Shown: positions 1 through 6,524, counted from the first letter of the stretch. The stretch: DNA of 7,246 nt from Haloquadratum sp. J07HQX50 (GCA_000416005.1 KE356563.1:768744-775989), one strand, 5' to 3'. Notes: a model not told the origin generated them from the sequence alone. Program-made: numbers and translations.

Positions 1-525
1 GAAAGAGAATTCTGCAAGTGACTGTGATTTAATCGATAATCGAATGATTTCTGATAGAGCCACGGTCACGATGGCCAGATAATCCGCTCGCATTTTTAAC
101 GCTGGGAGCGCGGTTAGCAATCCGGCAATCGCCGTGGCGACCATGCCACCGAGAATTGCAATCGGCACTGGGAGTCCAAGTCCGGGACCCGGCATCATCG
201 TCGGTGGTGAGGAAAGAATCGCAGTGACATATGTTCCAATTGCCATGAACCCTGCAACTCCGATGTTGAACAATCCCGTATATCCCCAGTGAAGATTCAG
301 CGCTAACACGAGCATACCATACCCTGCTGCAAAGACGGTCACTGCCCGCAATGTGTTCACGATTCCTCCGATGGGGAAGCCTGCAAGCAATCCAAGAGCA
401 ATACAGAGAAGATACACACCTGCAAGCAACCCAGCAATCATTCGAAGGTCGTTATCACCGACCATCTCGCCAATTGCTGTGATAACAGTCTCACGGACTG
501 TTTTTTGCGATCGCTTACCACTCAT
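1..525 (-). CDS. livM: LIV-type ABC transporter permease LivM (partial, C-terminus missing)
   Basis: Inner-membrane permease subunit of a branched-chain amino acid type (HAAT family) ABC importer; with LivH it forms the membrane channel driven by two ATPases (LivG/LivF, expected beyond the left edge). The first 175 residues are present. After a polar N-terminus of about 30 residues there are hydrophobic segments near 31-55 and 58-76, then the LivM hallmark LNLHWGYTGLFNIG (76-89) and the second hallmark RADYLAIV..ALSEIIRL (145-162). The start is the ATG at 525-523, which overlaps the livH stop as ATGA. It is preceded by GGGGTGA on the minus strand (plus 533-539), a good Shine-Dalgarno 7 bases upstream and inside the livH 3' end, so translation is coupled. 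Substrate is inferred from the family only; amides or urea are possible alternatives. Confidence 0.95.
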   Translation of the reverse strand, partial: MSGKRSQKTVRETVITAIGEMVGDNDLRMIAGLLAGVYLLCIALGLLAGFPIGGIVNTLRAVTVFAAGYGMLVLALNLHWGYTGLFNIGVAGFMAIGTYVTAILSSPPTMMPGPGLGLPVPIAILGGMVATAIAGLLTALPALKMRADYLAIVTVALSEIIRLSIKSQSLAEFSF

Positions 526-1718
526 GCAGTGGTCACCCCTCCAAACAGTCCCTCAGGGCGGACAAGTAGTACAATGATTAACACAGCAAATGCAGCGACT
601 TTGGTAAGCCCGCTGGGAAGCCAGATGATAGCAACAGAGTTGACTAATCCAATAATGAGTCCACCTGCGATTGCGCCATATATCGAGCCAATTCCGCCTA
701 AGATGACTGATGCAAAGATATACAGTAGTAACCGCCATCCAAAATTGAAGTTTGTTGTGCCACTATTGAGGACAATGAGAAATCCAGCCATCCCGGTGAG
801 TGCACCACCAATGATCCATGTCATTCGAATAATCCGTTCGGTGGGTATCCCGCTCACCTGTGCTAACGACTTGTTATCGGCCATCGCACGCATTGCCTTC
901 CCCAATTTCGTCTGCTGGAGAAGCAGGTGCACCCCGAGCATCAACAGACTGGCAACGACAACCAGTACCACCGCATGAAGTGTCATAGAGAGAATCACTT
1001 CGGATGGTCCAGTAGTTGATGTCAACTCAAGAAAAGTTGGAAGCGCATCAGTTGATGTCAGTTGCGCTAATTGTTGGTCCGGTCTTATCACCCCGACACC
1101 AATCTGCCCGTTCACCGAGAATAACCCGACCTTCGAAGCTGGGTCAGTAATTCCTCTCACACTCGTCCCATAGAAGAACGCTATCAAGTATCGAAATGTT
1201 AACGCGACGCCGATTGAAGCAATGAGCAGAGATATCCCTTCTGCATCCCGAATGGGATAATATACGAGACGATCGACTGCCAGTGAGACGGCAACTGTAA
1301 TCACCGCTGCCGAGATGAGGCCAAGTATCACTACCCAGAAGCTGGTAATAATAGAGATACCCGGAGTCGCATTCAAAAGAAATAGACTCCCAAAGCTAGT
1401 TGACCCGATTCCACCAATAGCGTAAGCAACTGACCACCCAGAAAATGCACCAACAGTAATTGTATCTCCGTGTGCAAAATTTGCAAAACTTAGAATACTA
1501 TACGTCATCGAAAGGCCAATTCCCGCAAGACCATATGCCAGCCCGACTACAATACCCTCGATAATAATAGAAGCAACGTACGGGACTGCAATGACACCCG
1601 TTAGCAGCTGAGAAAGAATATCCCCGATAAGGATTAAGATCATCACGGCGATCAAAATTGTTCCAAGTCGGTCTGAAATACGGCCACGGCCTTGCCAAAC
1701 CCTTTCAGCAACACCCAT
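522..1718 (-). CDS. livH: LIV-type ABC transporter permease LivH
   Basis: First permease subunit of the same importer. It has 398 residues, longer than the roughly 300 of bacterial LivH; the excess is an N-terminal extension with its own hydrophobic segment (about 20-40) and an extracellular-looking insert around 200-240. Hydrophobic segments are visible near 46-66, 122-147, 164-184, 241-267, 298-318, 330-360 and 374-386. LivH hallmarks are GLAYGLAGIGLSMTYSILSF (59-78) followed by ANFAHGD (79-85), the cytoplasmic ATPase-contacting loop LGKAMRAMADN..LAQVSGI (272-291), and the C-terminal RPEGLFGG (387-394). The start is the ATG at 1718; it has no good Shine-Dalgarno and follows directly after a TAA that ends a short upstream frame. 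No periplasmic-type binding-protein gene (livK) lies immediately upstream, so it is probably downstream of livM or elsewhere. Confidence 0.95.
   Translation of the reverse strand: MGVAERVWQGRGRISDRLGTILIAVMILILIGDILSQLLTGVIAVPYVASIIIEGIVVGLAYGLAGIGLSMTYSILSFANFAHGDTITVGAFSGWSVAYAIGGIGSTSFGSLFLLNATPGISIITSFWVVILGLISAAVITVAVSLAVDRLVYYPIRDAEGISLLIASIGVALTFRYLIAFFYGTSVRGITDPASKVGLFSVNGQIGVGVIRPDQQLAQLTSTDALPTFLELTSTTGPSEVILSMTLHAVVLVVVASLLMLGVHLLLQQTKLGKAMRAMADNKSLAQVSGIPTERIIRMTWIIGGALTGMAGFLIVLNSGTTNFNFGWRLLLYIFASVILGGIGSIYGAIAGGLIIGLVNSVAIIWLPSGLTKVAAFAVLIIVLLVRPEGLFGGVTTA
529..543 (-). promoter_or_regulatory. Internal Shine-Dalgarno for livM
   Basis: On the minus strand the last livH codons contain GGGGTGA (plus 533-539) seven bases before the livM ATG. 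This pairs well with the haloarchaeal anti-Shine-Dalgarno (CACCUCC-type). With the ATGA overlap it supports both the livM start and coupled translation of the two permeases. Confidence 0.7.
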
Positions 1719-2054
1719 TTACTGATTCACGTTTTCAGTGGACTCTCCATGATGAATAATCCTACGCTCAGCGAATACTTTATTTGTAGCCATGTTGGCG
1801 ATCATAGTGAAATAATCACATTTTTTGCTGAGTTGGGCGGACAAGCGGTTCGTTGAAACTGGCGTGAGCGGAGTATACGATAACAGGCTGAATGCTCTCT
1901 GCGATATTCTCGCTCGTGAGTGGGTTTGATTCAAATAATCTTGCTCCCTTTCCTCAAGAGGCGAATCAAATAACAGTTGTTGGTAATGTGGCTTTCTTTA
2001 TTCGAAATGGGACGTGCAAACTATCGTTTCAACTCAAATTGGTGTGGTTTCGAG
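1719..2054. other. Intergenic region upstream of livH
   Basis: No confident gene is seen in these 336 bases. On the minus strand a 24-codon frame (ATG at 1793, peptide MATNKVFAERR...ENVNQ) ends with TAA immediately before the livH ATG. Its longer upstream extension is basic and cysteine-containing, unlike haloarchaeal proteins, so only the short frame is worth noting. A-T rich stretches such as ACAAATAAAG and GGATTATTC on the minus strand could supply a livH TATA box, but none sits at the ideal distance for a leaderless start. Confidence 0.5.
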
Positions 2055-2063
2055 TATACATAT
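2055..2063 (+). promoter_or_regulatory. TATA-like box of the small gene at 2105
   Basis: TATACATAT lies about 50 bases before the ATG at 2105. An archaeal start site 24-28 bases downstream of the box would fall near 2083-2087, giving a leader of about 20 bases that carries the Shine-Dalgarno at 2092-2098. The geometry is coherent; transcription itself is inferred. Confidence 0.45.
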
Positions 2064-2087
2064 CGGTCATATTGCCAACGACCGATA
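2061..2087. promoter_or_regulatory. Perfect 8-bp inverted repeat, possible operator
   Basis: TATCGGTC and GACCGATA are exact reverse complements separated by an 11-base A-T rich spacer. The left arm overlaps the end of the TATA-like box and the right arm covers the expected transcription start, a position where archaeal repressors commonly bind. No T run follows on either strand, which argues against a terminator. The binding protein is unknown. Confidence 0.45.
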
Positions 2088-2091
2088 AAGT

Positions 2092-2098
2092 GAGGTGA
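2092..2098 (+). promoter_or_regulatory. Strong Shine-Dalgarno (GAGGTGA)
   Basis: GAGGTGA matches the haloarchaeal anti-Shine-Dalgarno over seven bases and sits six bases before ATG 2105. It is the best ribosome binding site seen at the head of a transcription unit in this window, and it is the main reason to consider the following short frame a gene or a gene's 5' end. Confidence 0.55.
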
Positions 2099-2104
2099 AC
2101 GAGT

Positions 2105-2272
2105 ATGGAGGGGATACAGGCGTCTGTTGTGCCTGATAACAGATCATTCACACAGGTTCAAAGAATAGTTATTGATAAAACAGGCATTCCAGTATTGAAC
2201 GATATTAGAGGACACCACTGCTGGCAAGACTGCACGGTAGACAATTCTACCCTGTTGAATAGCGGTGGTTGA
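2105..2272 (+). CDS. Small unrecognised protein, 55 residues (possibly the 5' end of a decayed gene)
   Basis: The frame begins MEGIQASVVPDNRSFTQVQR and has a mildly acidic composition. Near the C-terminal half it carries GHHCWQDC (36-43), a His/Cys cluster that could bind metal but matches no family I know. Support comes mainly from its front end: TATA-like box, inverted repeat over the expected transcription start, and a seven-base Shine-Dalgarno at correct spacing. It stops at TGA 2270-2272. The following bases keep gene-like composition but shift between frames with stops, so the original protein may have been longer and truncated by mutation. It could be a genuine small protein, the surviving N-terminus of a pseudogene, or chance. 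Confidence 0.35.
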   Translation: MEGIQASVVPDNRSFTQVQRIVIDKTGIPVLNDIRGHHCWQDCTVDNSTLLNSGG

Positions 2273-3405
2273 GCTGACAAGCGGAATGTGAGTCATTTCA
2301 TCAACGGGTGAGCCGGGCGGTCTCAAAACCGGTATCGCTACACTTCGACTGGAAAGTCGCTATTCAACACAGCAAACAATTCAACCCTGTAGTAAAGTCT
2401 ACACTCACATTCTCATGCAGGAATACCGGCCTGCTCCAGACGACGACAACCCATCGCGACAATGCAGGACAAATTGCTGCAGTGGAAACGAGAGTGGGTA
2501 GAAGAGAAGCAAGGTCACTCGAAATGCCTCTAAATGGCAGTCAGACACATCAAGAGCAGCGAAAATGTCATTAAATGGGAGACGCGGCTTCAAGATTGGT
2601 CGTCTTAGATGGAATGCACCACAAGAATACTGAAGTATCAGGTGCAATCACTTAGGCTTTGATATGGATAGTAACACGAGTCGGGCTGGACGCACTGTTG
2701 TGGCTCTCTCAAAGATCAGTGACTTGAACTCGGACTTGGACTCCCACCAACCTCAAATAACGGCGAAATCAACAATTCATCCTAAAAAGCAGAAAACAGG
2801 TAACTGGACTGTAAGTATCATCGTCGAATGCATGCTGATCATCCACGAAAGCCTGCTGTCGAAGATATTCTCATTAAACAGACAAACCGAGTTGACCTCG
2901 GTATCATCACGTTCATCTGGGCTCTGAGAACTACATATTTGCTCGCTTATAGCGTAAAGCAGGCCCAAAACCCACGACTGAACTCGTTGGATCGCACCGT
3001 CAGTCTGGTTTCTCACCCACTCGTCACGGTCTTGATATACCGAAAACTGGCAGTTGGGTTGGTGTTTGCTATGGCAAGAGCCGAGACAAGTGAGTCAACC
3101 GCATCGACAGTCGTGAAACAGACAGGAACTCGAAACGCTTTGTGTGGTGCGAGCAGCGGCTTCGTGATGGAGCCACTGGCCGACTATCCAGCAAATCTTC
3201 AATTTCCAACCCTCAGGATTGATCTGCTTGGCCAACACTAAGCGGGAAGCCCACGAGTCGAGTCGGTGGAGAGTGGCAGATGAAGAGAATGGTGTCTGAG
3301 CGTATCGGAAACACAACATCATTGAGAGATCCTGTCCTCAAACTGAGATACTGAGATGTTACTCCAGTGCTGAATCAGACAATCGCTTGATGATGTGATC
3401 AAATA
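2273..3405. other. Long gene-free tract with coding-like composition, probably decayed gene(s)
   Basis: No intact acidic haloarchaeal protein can be read in either strand here. The longest open frames (137 codons from 2828, 88 from 2308 and 87 from 2664, plus strand) are neutral to basic and resemble no family, so I do not call them genes. G+C stays near that of the genes rather than dropping as at 4620-4720. Protein-like stretches appear in changing plus-strand frames. One is 2292-2501, which includes EYRPAPDDDNPSRQ. Another is 2953-3219, interrupted by one TGA at 3091, which includes ELVGSHRQSGFSPTRHGLDI and FVWCEQRLRDGATG. This suggests old coding DNA with frameshifts and stops. No transposase motif, terminal inverted repeat or target duplication was recognised. 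Confidence 0.4.
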
Positions 3406-3465
3406 ATGGAACGCGGTATCAGACTATTTCTCCAATACCTCACGAGAGAGGCGCTCCGGCGTGCT

Positions 3466-3735
3466 CTACTCTTTCTCGCTGATTACGCTGATTTCATCAT
3501 CCTCTATGCGGATGTATAGCAGGGTCTTTTGTGGTTTGTTGTCAACTATATCGGTAAGCTCAGGAGCGCACCCTACCATCCCAATCTTGTTAAAGCCACA
3601 GACATCACAGACCGCATTCTGTGGATGAGGTTCGTATTCATTTTCGTTCACCGTAGCCGGAAGGTATCCGACATCTGTAATCTCTTGGCTGCACACTGAA
3701 CAGTTGAGTAAATGTTGTGCTAAGTTGAGATACAT
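3466..3735 (-). CDS. Small two-CxxC putative zinc-binding protein, 89 residues
   Basis: Unrecognised haloarchaeal-type small protein. It carries two cysteine knuckles, CSVC (12-15) and CDVC (43-46) followed by G47, spaced as in a four-cysteine zinc ribbon; C56 is an additional cysteine. The C-terminal third is acidic (IEDDEISVISEKE at the end). The ATG at 3735 is the only in-frame start, because a stop lies a few codons upstream and no Shine-Dalgarno is visible. An A-T rich TATA-like box about 30 bases upstream supports a leaderless or near-leaderless transcript. Such proteins are often nucleic-acid or protein binding, but no function can be assigned. It lies downstream of tRNA-Thr on the same strand, with over 200 bases between, so it probably has its own promoter. 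Confidence 0.78.
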   Translation of the reverse strand: MYLNLAQHLLNCSVCSQEITDVGYLPATVNENEYEPHPQNAVCDVCGFNKIGMVGCAPELTDIVDNKPQKTLLYIRIEDDEISVISEKE

Positions 3736-3764
3736 GTAAACATGACCGTATCACTCACACAAAG

Positions 3765-3779
3765 AATTAATTATTATAG
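3765..3779 (-). promoter_or_regulatory. TATA-like box for the zinc-ribbon gene
   Basis: The minus strand reads CTATAATAATTAATT here, with its 3' part about 30-35 bases before the ATG at 3735. This spacing gives a transcript starting at or a few bases before the start codon, as is common for haloarchaeal leaderless mRNAs. Confidence 0.5.
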
Positions 3780-3961
3780 ATAGTGAATCTGCTCGCGGTC
3801 GGGTCGTGACTCAAGACGATGCTCTTCGGTGAGCACTGTGCGTATGTACGACTGGGAATGTCCTCTCGCCGGTCGTGGAGAAAGAGAGTCTGTTGAATCA
3901 CACGTGTCCCCTTATCGAAAGAGCAGCAGACAGCGATAGAAACACGAGGTGACAGTGAGAG

Positions 3962-4035
3962 AGCCAGAGGTGGGATTTGAACCCACGAAGTCTCGATTAC
4001 AAGTCGAGTGCATGTACCGCCCATGCTCCCCTGGC
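3962..4035 (-). tRNA. tRNA-Thr (anticodon TGT)
   Basis: A complete 74-base cloverleaf on the minus strand. The acceptor stem is GCCAGGG with CTCTGGC (one G-U pair) and the D stem GCAT/ATGC. The anticodon stem CTCGA/TCGAG frames the loop CTTGTAA, with the anticodon on plus bases 3999-4001. The variable loop has 5 bases; the T stem is GTGGG/CCCAC with loop TTCAAAT. The discriminator base is U and the CCA tail is not encoded (CTC follows), so it must be added by nucleotidyltransferase. There is no intron. It decodes ACA-type threonine codons. It starts only 14 bases after the stop of the upstream acetyltransferase gene. A candidate TATA (GATATAGAAAA, plus 4075-4085) lies within that gene's end, so it may have an internal promoter or be processed from a joint transcript. 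Confidence 0.97.
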
Positions 4036-4049
4036 ACATTACATGCTAA

Positions 4050-4544
4050 TTATTCCCCCTTTGAGTGTGTATCGTTTTCTATATCCTTTCGATAGGTAAC
4101 CCGATGCACAGTATAATCGTGTGATTGATAAAAATCGCGTGCAGCGCTATTATCTGCCATCGAATCAAGTATGATCACAGTCACTCCCGCACCTGACAGC
4201 GACATCTCAGCACGGTCAAGCAGATGGCTACCAACCCCTTGTGATCGATAATCCTGTTTGACATAGAGATCGCGAATGATACCGCGCGCCTCTGAGAGAA
4301 CGTAGTATCCCTCTTCGGTCGTGTATAACACGAATCCGATGATTTGACTGTCTGTTCTTGCAACCCAGATTTGATCATCGACAATGTGTTGAGCGATAAC
4401 GTCCTGTATCTGTGTGCGATTTTCTGTTACCGATACATCCGATCCGAACTTTCGTTGTCCATCCGCTAAACGCATCCACAACGAGACTAGCTGCCCAATT
4501 TCATCGATTTCCGGGCGTGAATAATTGATTTCGTTATCTGACAT
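4050..4544 (-). CDS. GNAT family N-acetyltransferase
   Basis: Acetyl-CoA dependent N-acetyltransferase of the GNAT fold, 164 residues, cytosolic; the acceptor substrate is unknown. Motif A reads IIRDLYVKQDYRSQGVGSHL (89-108), with the CoA pyrophosphate loop R100-S-Q-G103-V-G105. Motif B is NSAARDFYQSHDY (132-144), in which Y139 is the usual general-acid tyrosine position. Strands before motif A (IWVAR, IIGFVLY) fit the central sheet. I chose ATG 4544 over the GTG two codons upstream because family N-termini begin with short polar stretches and the GTG adds nothing. A TATA-like TATGATATAT lies at plus 4561-4570, somewhat close for a leaderless start. The single gene stands next to tRNA-Thr, and nothing in the context identifies its substrate. 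Confidence 0.9.
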   Translation of the reverse strand: MSDNEINYSRPEIDEIGQLVSLWMRLADGQRKFGSDVSVTENRTQIQDVIAQHIVDDQIWVARTDSQIIGFVLYTTEEGYYVLSEARGIIRDLYVKQDYRSQGVGSHLLDRAEMSLSGAGVTVIILDSMADNSAARDFYQSHDYTVHRVTYRKDIENDTHSKGE

Positions 4545-4932
4545 TCTCACTTTGTTGTTGATATATCATACCGACCGTGCACACTTGCTAAACGCCAACC
4601 GAAGTAGCTATACCAGTCGATGGTCTCTGCGTGTGATTTTATTCAGTCTACTCTACAAACAATTCGATTAGATTAAACTACATTAGATAAGATAGTGTCT
4701 TGAAATAGTAATTGATACTGCCGTAAGCAATCTGCGACATCATGTGAGATAACACAGGTACCTCTCAATTGAGGCCACATCTTCACTGATGAGTTCATGT
4801 TCTATATGAGAGCAGGTTTGACAATGTGCTAAAGACAGTTGTATCAACGAAGCAAACATTCGACAGCGATTCAACCCACATGAGTTTTATATTTTGCCAG
4901 GTGAGGATACCTTAGTTGAAAGAACGGACGCC
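4545..4932. other. AT-rich divergent intergenic region
   Basis: This stretch separates the acetyltransferase (minus) from aIF1A (plus). It contains a TATA-like TATGATATAT for the minus gene (4561-4570). At 4667-4688 there is a very A-T rich part with the 7-mer ATTAGAT repeated at a 15-base interval. Further along are the palindrome CTCAATTGAG near 4764 and a second TATA-like TTTTATATTTT near 4884 that could drive a longer aIF1A leader. No protein gene or structured RNA that I can defend was found. Confidence 0.5.
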
Positions 4933-4938
4933 TTTTTA
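4933..4938 (+). promoter_or_regulatory. TATA-like box of aIF1A
   Basis: TTTTTA occupies -28 to -23 relative to the ATG at 4961, the expected spacing for a leaderless transcript. No Shine-Dalgarno precedes the ATG, which agrees with leaderless translation and with this start rather than the upstream in-frame TTG at 4916. Confidence 0.55.
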
Positions 4939-4960
4939 CTATGCCGACCGAATTTACTGT

Positions 4961-5245
4961 ATGAGTGAAGAATCTGGACGGCAAAATCTCCGAATGCCGG
5001 ATGAAACGGAGATGTTCGCAGTAGTTGTTGAACACAATGGTGGGAATCACGTACGTGTTCAGTGTCAGGACGGACAGAACCGCATGGGTCGGATTCCAGG
5101 CCGAATGAAGTATCGAACCTGGATCAATGAGGGTGACGTAGTGCTTATTGAGCCCTGGGACTGGCAGGATGAGAAGGCAAATATTGAATGGCGATACTCT
5201 GAGCAAGATGCGGAGCAACTCCGAACTGAAGGACACATTGAGTAG
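4961..5245 (+). CDS. eif1A: Translation initiation factor aIF1A
   Basis: Archaeal homologue of eIF1A, 94 residues, a single OB-fold protein that binds the A site of the small ribosomal subunit and assists start codon selection with aIF1 and aIF2. The core is complete. It has the N-terminal R-x-P-x-x-x-E segment with [18 protein letters not shown] (18-35), [20 protein letters not shown] (45-64), and the highly diagnostic [11 protein letters not shown] (65-75) followed by [11 protein letters not shown]. Length and C-terminus (GHIE) are normal for haloarchaea, and the protein is strongly acidic at both ends. Haloarchaea often encode two aIF1A paralogues; which one this is cannot be told from the window. 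The gene stands alone and converges on the glycosyltransferase. Confidence 0.97.
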   Translation: MSEESGRQNLRMPDETEMFAVVVEHNGGNHVRVQCQDGQNRMGRIPGRMKYRTWINEGDVVLIEPWDWQDEKANIEWRYSEQDAEQLRTEGHIE

Positions 5246-5258
5246 GGGCGTTTATTCT

Positions 5259-5282
5259 ATGTATCAATCCCCGACGATACAT
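5259..5282. terminator. Inverted repeat between convergent genes, possible terminator
   Basis: ATGTATC and GATACAT form a perfect 7-bp stem with a 10-base loop, 13 bases after the aIF1A stop and before the glycosyltransferase stop. A T-rich stretch (TTTATTCTAT) overlaps its left side on the plus strand. Archaeal termination depends mainly on T runs, so this may end the aIF1A transcript, but the call is weak. Confidence 0.3.
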
Positions 5283-5308
5283 CAAGACTCTCGGTATTGC
5301 TTTTCATT

Positions 5309-6430
5309 TCAACCAATAGAAAGCGTCGAATCAACGAAACTCTTGATTTGAGACCTGAAGGTTGATATGCCGAAATGGTCTGACGATAGCTCAGGGGGAA
5401 TATCAGTGTCGTGGATCATCTCAATTTGATCGACCGCCTGTGGGATCGTCTCAAAAAGATACTCCTCGCGGTGTCTGACAATATCGCGCTGACCACCACT
5501 GTCGTGAACAAGTGTATGTAATCCAGCACTTACATATTCAGCGACTGACATTCCAAAGTGCTCGCGTTGCTTGAGATTAAGCCCATATTTGTGTTCGCAG
5601 AGAAGTTGTTCTAATCTCTTGCGGGAGATATCACGTTCAACATGCACATATGATCGTTTCGCAGCAGCAGTGCTGAGTGCCCTCACATATGAGCCATAGG
5701 CTGCGCTCACCGAGCCAGCGATATGAAGATGAAGATCATACCCATCTGCTCGAAGTCTATCTATGAGCTCAATTGCCTTGTGCTGTCGTTTATCAGGTGC
5801 GAGCCGACCGATGACGACGATTCCATCTTGTCGAGCGTTCCATGGGTGTGGACATTCAATCTGCGCAATAGGAGGGTGCACGACAGCTGGCATGACACCA
5901 TACCGGTCGTAAAATACGTCTGCTGTCCATTGTGAATTGGCAACGACCGTTGTTTTGTGATCTGAGAGCGTCTGCCGCTGGGGAGCACCAACGCTTGAAA
6001 CGAGAGTGTTAGCGAGTTCAATTCTACCATCATCTGCATGCCAGAACTGGGGGTAGTGAATATATTGTAGCGACGGGATCGATGTGTCAAGTTCATTGGC
6101 GGTACTGACTACTGCATCAAAGTCCTCTGCAAATTGACGAAAGTACCACTGAATCAGTACACTCCGTGAAGCTAGCAGGTCACCAAGTTGTTCTGACGCA
6201 GCTGATAAGATTGATGCGATTGTCATACCTGCTGGTGGCCTCATTAGTTTTAATGACTCCGAGTCAATCTGGATATTGAATTTTGACGCTAATTTCGCAG
6301 GCGATGTCTCTGACACGGTGAATAATGTTATGTCATGAGCTGGCTGCAGGGTCGCAATCGTTTGGAGACATACCACATCTGCACCCCCCTGGAAATCTAA
6401 TGTGTTATGAATGATTGCGATATGAGCCAT
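5309..6430 (-). CDS. GT4 family glycosyltransferase (ALG11-like motifs)
   Basis: A GT-B fold, retaining glycosyltransferase of 373 residues, predicted to transfer a sugar from a nucleotide donor to a lipid- or protein-linked glycan at the cytosolic face of the membrane. The N-terminal acceptor domain begins HIAIIHNTLDFQGGAD (3-18), with the G-G acceptor loop. YIHYPQFW (123-130) matches the HYP signature typical of ALG11-type mannosyltransferases. The C-terminal donor domain opens GIVVIGRLAPDKRQ (203-216), followed by DLHLHIAGS (232-240). The catalytic E-x7-E is E290-HFGMSVA-E298, followed by YVSAG and SGG (311-313). The ATG at 6430 is chosen because it places the first beta strand directly at the N-terminus; upstream in-frame codons add only a TTG-started tail. 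It is divergent from the 6525 gene by 94 bases. A role in surface or N-glycan synthesis is inferred, and no other glycan gene is seen in the window. Confidence 0.92.
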   Translation of the reverse strand: MAHIAIIHNTLDFQGGADVVCLQTIATLQPAHDITLFTVSETSPAKLASKFNIQIDSESLKLMRPPAGMTIASILSAASEQLGDLLASRSVLIQWYFRQFAEDFDAVVSTANELDTSIPSLQYIHYPQFWHADDGRIELANTLVSSVGAPQRQTLSDHKTTVVANSQWTADVFYDRYGVMPAVVHPPIAQIECPHPWNARQDGIVVIGRLAPDKRQHKAIELIDRLRADGYDLHLHIAGSVSAAYGSYVRALSTAAAKRSYVHVERDISRKRLEQLLCEHKYGLNLKQREHFGMSVAEYVSAGLHTLVHDSGGQRDIVRHREEYLFETIPQAVDQIEMIHDTDIPPELSSDHFGISTFRSQIKSFVDSTLSIG

Positions 6431-6494
6431 TGATTGTTTAATTATATCGACTGCGACAGGGGAATGAATGTGACGAATCAAGCGTGCCCGCGGG

Positions 6495-6503
6495 CTTTAG
6501 TTA
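6495..6503 (+). promoter_or_regulatory. TATA-like element for the gene at 6525
   Basis: CTTTAGTTA lies at -30 to -22 from ATG 6525 within the 94-base divergent intergenic region. Spacing suits a leaderless transcript and no Shine-Dalgarno precedes the ATG. The match to a TATA consensus is only fair. Confidence 0.35.
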
Positions 6504-6524
6504 GTCGCATTCGTAAGTCTGATA

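Noticed and set aside
1866..1879. 14-base sequence GAGCGGAGTATACG shared with 7120-7133
   Set aside because: No flanking similarity, and a single exact match of this length is near what chance allows in a window this size; the second copy lies within a gene.
2828..3241. 137-codon plus-strand open frame
   Set aside because: Basic to neutral composition, start codon without promoter or Shine-Dalgarno, and no recognisable motif; other frames in the same stretch look at least as protein-like.
2105..3241. Remnant TnpB or other transposase
   Set aside because: A fragment reading VDLGIITF in one frame (around 2895) superficially resembles the RuvC first strand, but the surrounding residues, the zinc-ribbon cysteines and element ends expected for TnpB are absent.
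3962..4035. tRNA 3' end as an integration (att) site
   Set aside because: No direct repeat of the tRNA 3' half was found to the left, and no integrase gene is present in the window.
3767..4039. 90-codon minus-strand frame running across the tRNA
   Set aside because: It reads through the complete tRNA-Thr gene and its flanks, so it is an accidental frame.
4788..4810. Box C-like CTGATGA suggesting a C/D guide RNA
   Set aside because: No matching box D (CTGA) or internal C'/D' pair follows at a suitable distance.
6495..6524. Earlier start for the 204-residue gene
   Set aside because: An in-frame TAG at 6498-6500 and no ATG or GTG between it and 6525 exclude an upstream start.
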